From contig JARGFM010000018.1 in assembly GCA_029210725.1 (NCBI GenBank), positions 1-64,000 of the forward strand: a stretch of DNA of 64,000 bases. Reading direction: 5' to 3'. The translations under genes were made by a program, and so were the position numbers. The notes under the pieces were generated by a model. It ran no database searches and was not told where the DNA came from. It saw nothing but the letters and a program-made list of their open reading frames with translations. Position 1 is the stretch's first letter; every line of letters starts with the position of its first letter. Shown here piece after piece: positions 19,683-29,044 of the stretch. Source of the DNA: Bacteroidales bacterium (GTDB taxonomy: Bacteria > Bacteroidota > Bacteroidia > Bacteroidales > GCA-2748055).

Positions 19683-20667
19683 GTTTCACCTCCTTCCCAA
19701 AACGTAAAGGTTTGACGAATTTGTTGATCAGCGGTGTGAACCCGTTAAAGATCAGAATGGCAAACTGTACTCCTTCGGGATAGGCCCCGAAGACGCGGAT
19801 CAGCACCGTCACGATCCCGATCCCCGCCCCGTAGATAATCATGCCCTTGCGGGTCATGGGGGAGGTGACATAATCGGTGGCCATGTAAATGGCCCCCAAC
19901 AAAAGTCCCCCGGTAAGCAGATGGAAGAGCGGATCGGCGAAGCGGTCGGGATTAGCCAGCCAGAGAATCCCGGTAAAGACCGCCACGGTGGCCAGGATCG
20001 TAAGCGGAATGTGCCAGGAGATTATTTTCCGGTACATCATGTAGAGCATACCCAGCAGCAGGGCCAGGGCGGAGACTTCCCCGGCAGAGCCCGTGGTCCT
20101 CCCCACCAGGAGGTGAAGGAAGGAGGGCAGCTCGGGCATAATCTCACCCACTGTCCGGTTTGCAAGTCCCTCTTTCATTAAACCCAGCGGTGTGGCTCCG
20201 GTCACTGCATCGGTGTAATGCATCCACTGTCCCGGTTCGGGCCAGGAGGTCATGGCCACCGGGAAAGAAATAAAGAGGAACACACGGCCCACCAGGGCAG
20301 GATTAAAAATATTGTTCCCCAGTCCTCCGAAGGTCATCTTGCCGATCCCGATGGCTGCAAGAGCCCCGATCATTACCATCCAAAAGGGTATTATGGCCGG
20401 TAGACAGAAGGCCAGCAATAAGCCGGTAAGCAGGGCTGAACCATCCAGGTGGGTGGGCTTCACCTTAAGGATGTACCGCTGGATCAGGTATTCGAACAAG
20501 ATGCTGGACGCCACCGAAACGAAAGTGACAATGATCATCCCGATGCCGAAAAACCAGACCGATACGGCCAGGGCCGGAAGCAGGGAAATAATCACCCCAT
20601 ACATCAGTTTTGGGACCGACTCGCCCGTATAGGTATGGGGGGATGGTGATACAATGAATTTATTCAT
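19675..20667 (-). CDS. rnfD: Rnf complex membrane subunit RnfD
   Basis: The 330-residue polytopic membrane subunit resembles NqrB. The covalent FMN site is in DAVTGATPLGLMKEG. Further family blocks are SPSPHTYTGESVPKLMYGV at the N-terminus, FGGLGNNIFNPALVGRVFLF, and the C-terminal ATDYVTSPMTRKGMIIYGAGIG. With RnfG it carries flavins that pass electrons between RnfC/B and the membrane core. It starts 18 bases after rnfC ends. Confidence 0.96.
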   Translation of the reverse strand: MNKFIVSPSPHTYTGESVPKLMYGVIISLLPALAVSVWFFGIGMIIVTFVSVASSILFEYLIQRYILKVKPTHLDGSALLTGLLLAFCLPAIIPFWMVMIGALAAIGIGKMTFGGLGNNIFNPALVGRVFLFISFPVAMTSWPEPGQWMHYTDAVTGATPLGLMKEGLANRTVGEIMPELPSFLHLLVGRTTGSAGEVSALALLLGMLYMMYRKIISWHIPLTILATVAVFTGILWLANPDRFADPLFHLLTGGLLLGAIYMATDYVTSPMTRKGMIIYGAGIGIVTVLIRVFGAYPEGVQFAILIFNGFTPLINKFVKPLRFGKEVKHG

Positions 20668-20685
20668 CTTTGTGTATATGATTTC

Positions 20686-22020
20686 TTAAACAGCTTTGCG
20701 TGCTCTTTTGATTTTACCGACTTCGGCTTTTCCAAGCCGGATATAGTCGAGCAGGGGTCTCGAGGAGGGACAGGTATAACTGCAGCTTCCACATTCGATG
20801 CAATCCAGGACCTTTTCCGGCTCCATGCGTTCAAAAAGACTCTTTTCCGACAGGTTCATCAACAGGTAGGGCTCAAGCCCCATGGGACAAACACTTAAGC
20901 ACTTTGTACAACGGATACAGGGCTTTACCTCTTTCCTCCGGGCCTCCTGCTCGTCTATCAGGAGTATCCCCGAACTCCCTTTTACGACAGGGATATCCAG
21001 GGTGGAGAAAGCTTTTCCCATCATGGGGCCCCCATTGATCACCTTGGCCGTATGTTCGGGCAGGCCTCCTGCCTCTTTCACCAGGACAGAGACGGGAGTC
21101 CCGATCCTGACCAAAAAATTGGAAGGTTTTTTCAGGGACTTTCCGGTGACAGTGACCACCCTGTCAATCAGGGGGCGGTTCTTCATGACAGCTTCATAGA
21201 CCGCCAGTGCCGTACCTACATTGAATACCACTACTCCCACATCAATGGGCAGTCCGCCCGAGGGTACCTCCCGCTTCAACAGAGCCTGGACCAGCTGTTT
21301 TTCACCTCCCTGGGGATATTTTACTTTCAGGCCCTGGACACGGATACGGCTTCCCTCCACCACCTTTTTCATCTTTTCGATGGCATCCGGCTTGTTGTTC
21401 TCGATTCCGATAATGGCTTTTTCCACGCCCAGTCCTTTCATCAACAGCTGAATTCCTGAGAATAACTCTTCACTACGCTCTAACATCAGAGAATGGTCGG
21501 CCGTCAGGTAGGGTTCACACTCCACTCCGTTGATAATCAAGTATTCAGCAGTTTTCCCCTGCGGGACCATCAGCTTGACATGGGTGGGGAAGGTGGCTCC
21601 TCCCAGTCCCACGATTCCCGCTTCCAGAATCTTCTTGCGGATATCTTCCGCAGGAAGGACCGAATTTCGTACCAGGTCATCGGAGCGGTCGATGGTCTCC
21701 AGCCACTCATCGCCCTCCACCTGAATCTGCACCGCCATTTTCCGGTAGCCGGAGCTGTCCATAAACTCGTCTACTTTCAGTACTTTCCCTGAAACCGAAG
21801 AGTGGATATTGGTAGAAACAAACCCGCCGGATTCAGCGATCAGCTGTCCCACCTTCACCTGTTCGCCCCGATTTACAAGCACTTTGGCTGGTGCCCCCAG
21901 GTGTTGCGAAACGGGTATTACAACTATCTCCGGTGGCGGAAGTTCTTTGATTTTATTTCCCGCAGATAGTTTATGTTCGGGGGGATGCACTCCACCCCTG
22001 GAAAATGTTCTGAGACTCAT
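20686..22020 (-). CDS. rnfC: Rnf complex NADH-side subunit RnfC
   Basis: The 444-residue peripheral subunit binds NAD(H), FMN and two [4Fe-4S] clusters. The N-terminus has the RnfC barrel-sandwich block (GGVHPPEHK). The SLBB-type region is in the middle (VFNVGTALAVYEAV). The C-terminus has the clusters CIRCTKCLSVCP and CIECGSCSYTCPSSRPL. Length is typical. It lies between rnfB (gap 23 bases) and rnfD (gap 18 bases). Confidence 0.96.
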   Translation of the reverse strand: MSLRTFSRGGVHPPEHKLSAGNKIKELPPPEIVVIPVSQHLGAPAKVLVNRGEQVKVGQLIAESGGFVSTNIHSSVSGKVLKVDEFMDSSGYRKMAVQIQVEGDEWLETIDRSDDLVRNSVLPAEDIRKKILEAGIVGLGGATFPTHVKLMVPQGKTAEYLIINGVECEPYLTADHSLMLERSEELFSGIQLLMKGLGVEKAIIGIENNKPDAIEKMKKVVEGSRIRVQGLKVKYPQGGEKQLVQALLKREVPSGGLPIDVGVVVFNVGTALAVYEAVMKNRPLIDRVVTVTGKSLKKPSNFLVRIGTPVSVLVKEAGGLPEHTAKVINGGPMMGKAFSTLDIPVVKGSSGILLIDEQEARRKEVKPCIRCTKCLSVCPMGLEPYLLMNLSEKSLFERMEPEKVLDCIECGSCSYTCPSSRPLLDYIRLGKAEVGKIKRARKAV

Positions 22021-22043
22021 GGAATAGTCTGTTTATATGCGCT

Positions 22044-22910
22044 CTATTTGTTTTCCGTTTCGCTCACTTCTACCGGCTCCTTCTGCCTGGGAGGCGGAAA
22101 ATTCAGCTCAAGGATGGCATTGGTCGGGCACTCCGCCACACATTTTCGGCACAATACGCATTTGTCGGAATCGATAAATGCCTTGTTGTTCTCCATGGTG
22201 ATGGCATCATACTTACAAACCTTAAAGCATTTGGAGCATCCGATACAGGCCACACTGCAGTTTTTCTTTGCCACTGCACCTTTTTCCTCGTTGATGCAGC
22301 TTACAAATATCTTCCGGTCCTTTTTGTTTTTCTTCCGGAGCTCGATAATATTTCTGGGACAGGCTTCCACACAGGCCCCGCAGGCGGTGCATTTATCATC
22401 AATCACCACAGGAAGATCGGTTAGGGGATCCATGTGGATCGCATCAAAGTTGCAAACCACCACACAATCTCCGTTTCCCAGGCAGCCATATGGGCATCCG
22501 CCCTCGCCTGTGAACAGACTGTGGGCAATGGCACAGGTGGGGGCCCCGTCGTATTCTGTGACCCTGGGCCTGAATTCCGGAGTGCCATTACAGCGGACCA
22601 CTGCCACCCTTGGCGCCTGTTCGACGGCTTCTCTTCCCAGTATGGCAGCAGCCCTGGCCATGGTTTCATTGCCTCCAACCGGGCAGAACAGATTGTCCCA
22701 GGATTCCGACTTTACCAGTGTTTCCGCAAAATTGCGGCAACCGGGGAATCCGCATCCGCCGCAATTGGCTGCGGGGAGGGCCTCTTCCACTTCATCGATG
22801 CGGGGATCCTCATATACTTTGAACTTCCGGGCTACAAAGTACAGAATAATGGCGGCGGCAGACCCTATGGCAACCAGCGTGATAATGGTATAGATGATAA
22901 TCTGGCTCAT
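22044..22910 (-). CDS. rnfB: Rnf complex ferredoxin-type subunit RnfB
   Basis: The 288-residue subunit takes electrons from reduced ferredoxin. An N-terminal membrane anchor (about 5-25) precedes the Fe-S domain with AANCGGCGFPGCRNF, followed by cysteine sets CTACGACVEACP, CIGCSKCFKVC and CVLCRKCVAECP, each a [4Fe-4S] ligand group. The ATG overlaps the upstream rseC-like stop (ATGA), indicating coupling. The Rnf complex couples ferredoxin:NAD+ electron transfer to Na+ or H+ pumping. PFOR, encoded at 44.4 kb, is a likely source of reduced ferredoxin. Confidence 0.96.
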   Translation of the reverse strand: MSQIIIYTIITLVAIGSAAAIILYFVARKFKVYEDPRIDEVEEALPAANCGGCGFPGCRNFAETLVKSESWDNLFCPVGGNETMARAAAILGREAVEQAPRVAVVRCNGTPEFRPRVTEYDGAPTCAIAHSLFTGEGGCPYGCLGNGDCVVVCNFDAIHMDPLTDLPVVIDDKCTACGACVEACPRNIIELRKKNKKDRKIFVSCINEEKGAVAKKNCSVACIGCSKCFKVCKYDAITMENNKAFIDSDKCVLCRKCVAECPTNAILELNFPPPRQKEPVEVSETENK

Positions 22911-23323
22911 TGCACAGTGAGTGTTTTCTTTATGCTAAAAGTAAAAGACCTGGATAAACGGTTCCGGAACAGGTAGAGCAAGAGGTAGTAAGGAATGATG
23001 GACAGCAGGGCCGTAGCACCTGCTTTCATTTCTTCCACCCCTCCGGACAGCAGGCCGATAAGCACGGCCATCAGCAAAAGGAAGGGGTAGACATAAGCCA
23101 GCAATACAGCCTTGAATCCCAGGTGTTTTGCCACCTGAACAAAAACAGGATCACCCTGTTTGTACGGAGTGCCATGCAGGGGAACGTCCAGGTACTTTTC
23201 CTCCTGGCCGGCCGCGCTGCAGGCCCCTTTGGCATGGCAGCCGGCGCAGCCAGAGACACTGTTTATCCTGACATGTGCCAGGTCGCCGTCAATATGCTCG
23301 ATGATCCCCTCGTGCTCAATCAT
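22907..23323 (-). CDS. SoxR-reducing-system protein RseC family, first gene of the rnf operon
   Basis: The product has about 138 residues. The N-terminal domain holds a four-cysteine-type cluster CAGCHAKGACSAAG (about 26-39), followed by two hydrophobic helices, the RseC/MucC layout. In Escherichia coli RseC works with Rsx (Rnf homologue) in SoxR reduction. In Bacteroidota it accompanies rnf and probably assists the complex. A GTG at 23329 is possible, but ATG 23323 (MIEHEGIIEHI) fits the family start better. It overlaps rnfB by four bases. Confidence 0.88.
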   Translation of the reverse strand: MIEHEGIIEHIDGDLAHVRINSVSGCAGCHAKGACSAAGQEEKYLDVPLHGTPYKQGDPVFVQVAKHLGFKAVLLAYVYPFLLLMAVLIGLLSGGVEEMKAGATALLSIIPYYLLLYLFRNRLSRSFTFSIKKTLTVQ

Positions 23324-23505
23324 GAGCACAAAATTATTGATGTTGGATAAATCTCACCTGCTGAAGGTCATATTAATCTTTTTTAAGAGTTATTTATTCT
23401 GGATATAAATAGTTATGGTTCCTTTTGAATTATTCTTCTTAATTTGGCGCAGTTTTTGAGTGAACAGAGAGCTGAGACCGGGAGTGTCTGATAAAACCTT
23501 GAGTT

Positions 23506-24570
23506 ATGAGAAAATTGAGAAGGGCCCTGAAAGTGGTGTATGTGATCCCCTGGATACTTCTTTTCGCCTGCAGTGAAAAGGAGAATGAGACTCCCACGGT
23601 TGAAGTGGTGTACCCTGCAGATGGATCAACCATCATGCAGGGAGAGACGGTAAACATCCGGGCAGAGGCCGGGGATGTGGATGGTTCTGTCAAGGAGGTC
23701 ACTATCTATATCGAAGGAGAAGAGGTAGCCAGTGCAGAAGCCTCTTCGCTGGTTTATGCCTGGTCTACCGCCGGCAGGGAGGTGGCAGGCTATGTCCTGA
23801 GTGCAACCGCCAGAGATAATGAGGATGCCTCTGTCGCTGATAATATCACGGTACTGGTGGATAGCCCCGGGGGATTTAACCCCGCTCTTAGCTATGGAAC
23901 AGTCAGTGACATGGATGGGAACAGTTACGGGACCATCGAAATTGGCCAGCAGATATGGATGGCAGAAAATCTGAAGGTGACTAAGTACGCAGATGGTAGC
24001 GCCATTCCACTGGTCACCGGTGAGTCGGAATGGGAAGCGCTGTCAGCCGATGCAAAAGCCTATTGCTGGTATGATAATCAGAGTGTTTACGGGGATACCA
24101 CGGGTGCCCTGTACACCTGGGCGGCAGCAATGAATGGCTTTCCGGGGAGTCAAACCCTTCCCAGCGGAATTCAGGGGGTTTGTCCGGATGGATGGCACCT
24201 GCCCAGTGATGCAGAGTGGAAAGTGCTTGAGAGCTTCCTGGGCATGAGCCCGGAGGATGCTGACAGATATGACTGGCGGGGCAGCGATGAGGGCGGCCAG
24301 TTGAAGGAGATCGGCTTTTCCAAATGGGAAATGCCCAATGCTGGAGCCTCTAATTCAAGCGGATTTACTGCTGTTCCGGGAGGATTCCGGGGCAACAAGG
24401 GAGTGTTTTACAGCCTGGGTCATTATGCCACCTTCTGGACCGCGAGTGATGAGAGCGGAACGGATAAAGCGTGGTACCGGACCCTGTATTACAACTATCA
24501 ATCGGTCTATCGCCAGTATAATTTCAAGAACCAGGGGTTCTCGGTTCGTTGTGTGAAGGATGCCGTCTAG
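23506..24570 (+). CDS. lipoprotein with Ig-like domain and FISUMP domain
   Basis: The 354-residue product has a signal peptide ending in lipobox LLFAC. Residues of about 30-120 resemble a bacterial Ig-like domain (PADGSTIMQGETVNIRAEA..DGSVKEVTIYIEG). The rest matches the Fibrobacter succinogenes major paralogous domain: MDGNSYGTIEIGQQIWMAENL, GVCPDGWHLPSDAEW, GFTAVPGGFRG, FWTASDES and the closing GFSVRCVKD. These are surface proteins of unknown role, possibly in adhesion or carbohydrate contact. The stop overlaps the recG stop by four bases, tail to tail. Confidence 0.88.
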   Translation: MRKLRRALKVVYVIPWILLFACSEKENETPTVEVVYPADGSTIMQGETVNIRAEAGDVDGSVKEVTIYIEGEEVASAEASSLVYAWSTAGREVAGYVLSATARDNEDASVADNITVLVDSPGGFNPALSYGTVSDMDGNSYGTIEIGQQIWMAENLKVTKYADGSAIPLVTGESEWEALSADAKAYCWYDNQSVYGDTTGALYTWAAAMNGFPGSQTLPSGIQGVCPDGWHLPSDAEWKVLESFLGMSPEDADRYDWRGSDEGGQLKEIGFSKWEMPNAGASNSSGFTAVPGGFRGNKGVFYSLGHYATFWTASDESGTDKAWYRTLYYNYQSVYRQYNFKNQGFSVRCVKDAV

Positions 24571-26669
24571 CTGATTTTTCCCCAGTCGATCCGAGAAGGA
24601 TTCCCTTTTTTGATATGCTTGGCAAAGATGTAGTTTTTTTCGAGCTTCAGGCCGGGGTCCTCCCCGATAATCAGCTCCGCTGTATCCCTTGCCAGGTGGA
24701 GGATCTGGGTATCCCGGCCCAGGTGGGCAATCTTCAGGTTGAAGGGAATGCCGCTTTGTTGGGTTCCTTCAATATCGCCCGGTCCGCGCAGCTTCAGGTC
24801 CACTTCGGCGATCTCAAATCCATCGTTGGTCCGCACCATGGTCTCAATGCGTTTTCTTCCCTCATCCGACAGTTTATAACCCGACATCAGGATGCAATAA
24901 GATTGTTCGGCACCCCGTCCCACCCTGCCCCGGAGCTGGTGCAGCTGGGACAGTCCGAAGCGTTCGGCACTCTCAATGATCATGATGGTGGCGTTGCTGA
25001 CGTCCACCCCAACCTCTATCACGGTGGTGGCGACCATGATATGCGTGCGCCCGGCCACGAAATGAGCCATGGAGGCCTCCTTTTCCTCCGGCTTCATCTT
25101 TCCGTGAACCACACTTACCTGGTACCGGGGCGGGGGGAAGGCCCGGGAGATGCTTTCAAGTCCGTCCTCCAGGTCCTTGTAATCGAGCGATTCGGACTCT
25201 TTGATCAGGGGGTAGACAATGTAGGCCTGACGGCCCAGTGCCAGCTGTTTCTTTAAAAATCCAAAGACCATCAGTCTTTTGGAATCATAAGAATGACGGG
25301 TGATAACAGGTTTTCTGCCTGGCGGCAGTTCATCGATCACCGATACATCCAGGTCCCCATAGAGGGTCATGGCCAGAGTCCGGGGGATGGGGGTGGCGGT
25401 CATTACCAGCACGTGGGGGAGGACATCGGCCTTTTTCCAGAGCCGGGCCCTCTGGGCAACCCCGAAGCGGTGTTGCTCATCGATCACCACCAGTCCCAGC
25501 TGTCTGAACTGAACCGCATCTTCGATCAGGGCATGCGTACCAATAAGGATATTCAGAGTACCATCCAGCAATGCTTCATGGATAGGTCCCCGTCTGGCCT
25601 TCCGGACCGATCCGGTCAGCAGCTCTATCCGCACATCCATACCATTCAGGAAATCGCTGATACTCTTGTAATGTTGCTGGGCGAGGATCTCCGTGGGGGC
25701 CATCAGACAGGCCTGGTAACCATTGTCTATGGCTATCAGCATGGACATCAGCGCCACCAGGGTCTTCCCGCTTCCCACATCCCCCTGCAACAGGCGGTTC
25801 ATCTGTCGCCCCGATCCCATATCTCTCCGGATTTCCTTCATCACTTTTTTTTGTGCCTCTGTCAGCTCAAATGAAAGGTGTTCCCTGTAAAAGGTGTTAA
25901 AACCTTCGCCCACGGTTTTGAAAATATTTCCCCGGAAACGTCTGTTTCGTTCTGTCTTTCCGTGAAGGATATGTAACTGGATGTAAAAGAGTTCCTCGAA
26001 TTTAAGACGAAGTTCGGCCCTCTTATACTGCTCAGTGGCATCAGGAAAGTGGATCTGGCGCATGGCGGTGTCCAGAGTAACCAGGTGCAGCTTCTGTAAA
26101 AGCCAGGCAGGAAGGGTCTCTTCAAATTTTCCGGGAAGCCCTTTGATCAGGTTGGCCATCAGCTTACTGATTGCCTTGGAAGTGAGATAGTTATTCTTCA
26201 GTTTTTCAGTGGTGGAATAGACCGCCTGCAGCCTGGAACTGAGCACATGTTTTTTTTCGGGATCTTCCAGTTCCGGGTGAACCACATTTATTCTTTGTTG
26301 GTAAAGGGAGGGTCTTCCAAATACCACCAGCTCTTTGCCCACCGGGTAGTTTTCCGGAATCCATTTGGCCCCTCTGAACCAGACCAGTTCCAGATTCCCG
26401 CTATCATCTGCAAAATCGGCTACCAGTCTTTTGCCTTTTCCCTTTCCGATGGCGGCATAGCTCCGAATTTTGCCCTTGATCTGGATAAAAGGCATATCCG
26501 GGTTTATTTCCGAGATCTTGTAGAAGCGGCTACGGTCCACATAGCGGTAAGGATAGCAGGTCAGCAGGTCTTCAACCTTATGAATATTCAGCTCCTCTCT
26601 GAGCAGATCGGCTCGTTTGGGGCCCACCCCCGGAAGAAATTGAATGTCCTGCTGAAGATATTGTTGCAT
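24567..26669 (-). CDS. recG: ATP-dependent DNA helicase RecG
   Basis: The 700-residue helicase reverses stalled replication forks and branch-migrates junctions. The N-terminal wedge/OB part (FLPGVGPKRADLL, CYPYRYVDRS) is followed by helicase motif I LLQGDVGSGKTLVALM, motif II VVIDEQHRFGV, motif III MTATPIPRTLAMTLYGD, and the C-terminal helicase motif VATTVIEVGVDV with QLRGRVGRG. The conserved tail FNLKIAHLGRDTQIL is present. It is full length and stands alone. Confidence 0.97.
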   Translation of the reverse strand: MQQYLQQDIQFLPGVGPKRADLLREELNIHKVEDLLTCYPYRYVDRSRFYKISEINPDMPFIQIKGKIRSYAAIGKGKGKRLVADFADDSGNLELVWFRGAKWIPENYPVGKELVVFGRPSLYQQRINVVHPELEDPEKKHVLSSRLQAVYSTTEKLKNNYLTSKAISKLMANLIKGLPGKFEETLPAWLLQKLHLVTLDTAMRQIHFPDATEQYKRAELRLKFEELFYIQLHILHGKTERNRRFRGNIFKTVGEGFNTFYREHLSFELTEAQKKVMKEIRRDMGSGRQMNRLLQGDVGSGKTLVALMSMLIAIDNGYQACLMAPTEILAQQHYKSISDFLNGMDVRIELLTGSVRKARRGPIHEALLDGTLNILIGTHALIEDAVQFRQLGLVVIDEQHRFGVAQRARLWKKADVLPHVLVMTATPIPRTLAMTLYGDLDVSVIDELPPGRKPVITRHSYDSKRLMVFGFLKKQLALGRQAYIVYPLIKESESLDYKDLEDGLESISRAFPPPRYQVSVVHGKMKPEEKEASMAHFVAGRTHIMVATTVIEVGVDVSNATIMIIESAERFGLSQLHQLRGRVGRGAEQSYCILMSGYKLSDEGRKRIETMVRTNDGFEIAEVDLKLRGPGDIEGTQQSGIPFNLKIAHLGRDTQILHLARDTAELIIGEDPGLKLEKNYIFAKHIKKGNPSRIDWGKIS

Positions 26670-26714
26670 GCGTGAAGCAATTTATGTAAAATTAGCATTT
26701 TGCAGAAATGAGCC

Positions 26715-27431
26715 ATGGCCTGGCGAATATTCAAATACATATGGCATCTGTTTCACAGGAGGCACCGGAAGGGGCACGGAATTCATTCCCCTTACCTGTT
26801 TGAATTTGTGAACGGCGTGCTCTTCAATTCAAAGGCTTATCAGTTGCCTTCGGCCATTGCTGCCAGGCATCTTAAGCTTCGTTCGGAAAGCGCTTTTGTC
26901 AGGCGCTCCTCTGTTTCCGGGAAATCCGGCTTTCTCCTTTACAGGATCAGCAGGTGGTTCCGGCCCGGGATGATTGTTGAACTGGGTACCGGCGCAGGCA
27001 TCAGCACCATCTATCTTTCATCGGGGTCGCCCGAAACTCCCCTGCACTCGATTGAACAGGATAAAGAGCGGGCCGCACTGGCAGCGCAGCTGATCTGCAG
27101 GTGCGCTCCGGGACCGGTTTCCATCCACTGGGGTGAGATGGAGGAGAAACTGGAGGATATCCTGACATTGCTTCCTCCGCGTTTCCTGGCTTTTGTGGAT
27201 GGTAACCATCACTATGAACCCACTGTGGCTTATATCCGGAAGCTGATCGACAGGGCCGGGGAGGAATCGGTGATTGTTTTGGATGATATTTTCTGGTCAA
27301 GGGGAATGCAGCGGGCATGGAAGGAAGTGCTTTCCTGGCCGGAGGTGCGAGTAAGTATTGACCTGTTTCATATGGGAGTTCTGCTAACTAGAAAAGACCT
27401 GAATAAAACAGAAATAAAAATCAAGTTTTAA
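26715..27431 (+). CDS. class I SAM-dependent methyltransferase of unknown target
   Basis: The 238-residue protein has an N-terminal block HRKGHGIHSPYLFEFVNGV seen in a Bacteroidota methyltransferase group. SAM motif I VELGTGAGISTIYLS (88-102), a following acidic residue in HSIEQDKE, and FVDGNHHYEPTVAY, which resembles O-methyltransferases, follow. The target is unknown. The gene is divergent from recG with only 45 bases between starts. Confidence 0.82.
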   Translation: MAWRIFKYIWHLFHRRHRKGHGIHSPYLFEFVNGVLFNSKAYQLPSAIAARHLKLRSESAFVRRSSVSGKSGFLLYRISRWFRPGMIVELGTGAGISTIYLSSGSPETPLHSIEQDKERAALAAQLICRCAPGPVSIHWGEMEEKLEDILTLLPPRFLAFVDGNHHYEPTVAYIRKLIDRAGEESVIVLDDIFWSRGMQRAWKEVLSWPEVRVSIDLFHMGVLLTRKDLNKTEIKIKF

Positions 27432-27488
27432 ACCTTTTATGAAAAATATCTTCTTATAATATGTATTTTCGTCATCAATTAATTTAAT

Positions 27489-28187
27489 ATGGAAACAATT
27501 ATCAGTCTGGATAAGATTGTCAAGAACTACTATATAGGTTCGATTACCGTAGAAGCACTGCGTTCGGTAGATATTGATATCAAGAAAAATGAGTATGTGG
27601 CGATCATGGGGCCCTCCGGTTCAGGGAAGTCTACCCTGATGAACCTGGTGGGAGCCCTGGATACCCCTACCAGCGGGGAGTATATTCTGAACGGAACAGA
27701 TGTGAGTAAAATGGACGATAACCGCCTGGCAGAGATCAGAAACATGGAAATCGGGTTTATTTTCCAGATTTTCAATCTGCTGCCCAGGTATACGGCACTG
27801 GAGAATGTGATGCTTCCGCTGATTTATGCAGGAGTTCCTAAATCGGAACGTTCGGCAAGGGCCACCCAGACACTGACTGAAGTAGGGCTGGCCGACAGGA
27901 TGGACCATAAGCCCAATGAGTTATCGGGCGGACAGCGTCAAAGGGTGGCAGTGGCCCGTGCCCTGGTGAACGATCCTTCCATTATCCTGGCCGATGAACC
28001 TACAGGAAATCTGGATTCCAAAACCTCGGTGGATATCATGGAACTGTTTGGTCATATTCACCGGAGGGGAAATACCATTATCCTGGTGACCCATGAGGAG
28101 GATATTGCCCGCTATGCCCACCGGATCATCAGGTTGCTTGACGGGAAGATCGATAAGATAGAGATCAATAAAACTCCCCGGACATAA
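27489..28187 (+). CDS. ABC transporter ATP-binding protein (MacB/LolD type)
   Basis: The 232-residue ATPase has Walker [10 protein letters not shown] (41-49), signature LSGGQ (145-149) and Walker B IILADE (165-170), followed by the H-loop in LVTHEEDI. The insert [21 protein letters not shown] is typical of the lipoprotein-release/macrolide-export group. No permease gene is adjacent, so its membrane partner must be encoded elsewhere. Its stop TAA lies in the sequence ATAAA, where the cobalamin adenosyltransferase frame begins. Confidence 0.9.
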   Translation: METIISLDKIVKNYYIGSITVEALRSVDIDIKKNEYVAIMGPSGSGKSTLMNLVGALDTPTSGEYILNGTDVSKMDDNRLAEIRNMEIGFIFQIFNLLPRYTALENVMLPLIYAGVPKSERSARATQTLTEVGLADRMDHKPNELSGGQRQRVAVARALVNDPSIILADEPTGNLDSKTSVDIMELFGHIHRRGNTIILVTHEEDIARYAHRIIRLLDGKIDKIEINKTPRT

Positions 28188-28741
28188 AAAAATCAACGAT
28201 TTATACCAAGGGTGGCGATAAAGGAAAAACTTCTCTTATCGGCGGACGCAGGGTACCCAAGTATCATTCCCGCATTGAGGCTTATGGCACGGTGGACGAA
28301 CTGATGGCCCATACCACCCTGTTGCGCGATCTGGTAGCCGATGAACAAATCCGGGAAGAGTTGCTGACCATTTTAAATATTCAGATGGCCACAGCCTCGG
28401 TACTGGCAGCCGACTGTGACGATTGTCCCGTGGAGCTCCCCGTGGTAGGAGATGAACAGGTCATTTTCCTGGAAGAGAGGATCGATGAAATGGACGCTTC
28501 GCTGGAACCGCTGCGCCACTTTATTTTGCCCGGCGGAAACCAGGCCGTTTCACAGGCACATATTGCCAGGACTGTTTGCAGGCGGACCGAGCGGTGCATT
28601 CTGAAGCTCGCCCAGGATGTTAATATCCAGGAAGACATCCTTCGTTTTTATAACCGCCTTTCTGACTATTTTTTCGTGCTTTCCCGCAAAATTGCTCAGC
28701 TTACCGGGGTCAAACAGCAAGCCTGGAATCCGGGCTTGTAG
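28184..28741 (+). CDS. cob(I)alamin adenosyltransferase (PduO type) with apparent ATA start
   Basis: The enzyme makes adenosylcobalamin from cob(I)alamin and ATP. The ATP-binding N-terminus [23 protein letters not shown], then [11 protein letters not shown] and [26 protein letters not shown], identify the PduO/EutT-like fold. Family-typical sequence starts right after codons ATA-AAA-AAA at 28184, with no ATG, GTG or TTG before GTG 28292. That GTG would remove the ATP site. Reading ATA as the mutated ATG of an ATGA overlap with the ABC gene gives 185 residues, the usual length. Either a rare start is used, the gene is silenced, or the base is wrong. Confidence 0.82.
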   Translation: MKKSTIYTKGGDKGKTSLIGGRRVPKYHSRIEAYGTVDELMAHTTLLRDLVADEQIREELLTILNIQMATASVLAADCDDCPVELPVVGDEQVIFLEERIDEMDASLEPLRHFILPGGNQAVSQAHIARTVCRRTERCILKLAQDVNIQEDILRFYNRLSDYFFVLSRKIAQLTGVKQQAWNPGL

Positions 28742-28765
28742 GAATTGAATTTTTTTTTATATTTG
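28736..28765 (+). promoter_or_regulatory. Bacteroidota-type promoter for the DUF2795 gene
   Basis: TTG (28736-28738) and TATATTTG (28758-28765) are separated by 19 bases. This fits the -33 TTTG / -7 TAnnTTTG pattern known from Bacteroides. The gene starts 40 bases downstream. Confidence 0.55.
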
Positions 28766-28805
28766 CGGCTTTTAAGGCAGCTTATAATACATAAACAAAA
28801 CGTAG

Positions 28806-29027
28806 ATGTACTGGACCCTGGAATTAGCTTCAAAACTGGAAGATGCGCCCTGGCCTGCAACAAAAGAGGAGTTGATAGATTTTGCTATCAGATCAGGTGC
28901 TCCTATGGAAGTTATTGAAAACCTTCAGGAAATTGAGGACGAAGGTGATGTTTATGAAAGTATAGAAGATATATGGCCCGATTATCCCAGCAAAGATGAC
29001 TTCTTTTTTAATGAAGATGAATATTAA
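28806..29027 (+). CDS. DUF2795 domain-containing small protein
   Basis: The 73-residue acidic protein matches the DUF2795 family, common and conserved in Bacteroidota: a helix-turn beginning YWTLELASKLEDAPWPATKEELIDFAIRSGAP and a tail rich in Asp/Glu (EDIWPDYPSKDDFFFNEDEY). Its function is unknown. It has its own promoter-like box and is followed tail to tail by the OstA-like gene. Confidence 0.85.
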   Translation: MYWTLELASKLEDAPWPATKEELIDFAIRSGAPMEVIENLQEIEDEGDVYESIEDIWPDYPSKDDFFFNEDEY

Positions 29028-29044
29028 TCCTTGTTTGCTGCCTT

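Noticed and set aside
18588-19715. 375-residue open frame antisense to rnfE/rnfG
   Set aside because: Both rnf genes are certain by motif and operon order; the antisense frame resembles no family.
21973-22893. 306-residue open frame antisense to rnfB
   Set aside because: rnfB has all its cysteine motifs; the reverse frame is a shadow.
17937-23323. Rnf versus Nqr identity of the membrane complex
   Set aside because: Nqr was considered, but the ferredoxin-type RnfB with many [4Fe-4S] motifs and the cluster-bearing RnfC, plus the absence of NqrF, decide for Rnf.
23329-23336. TAATTTTG on the minus strand as the rnf promoter, implying a leaderless transcript
   Set aside because: It matches the -7 box but no -33 element is found at the right distance; too weak to annotate.
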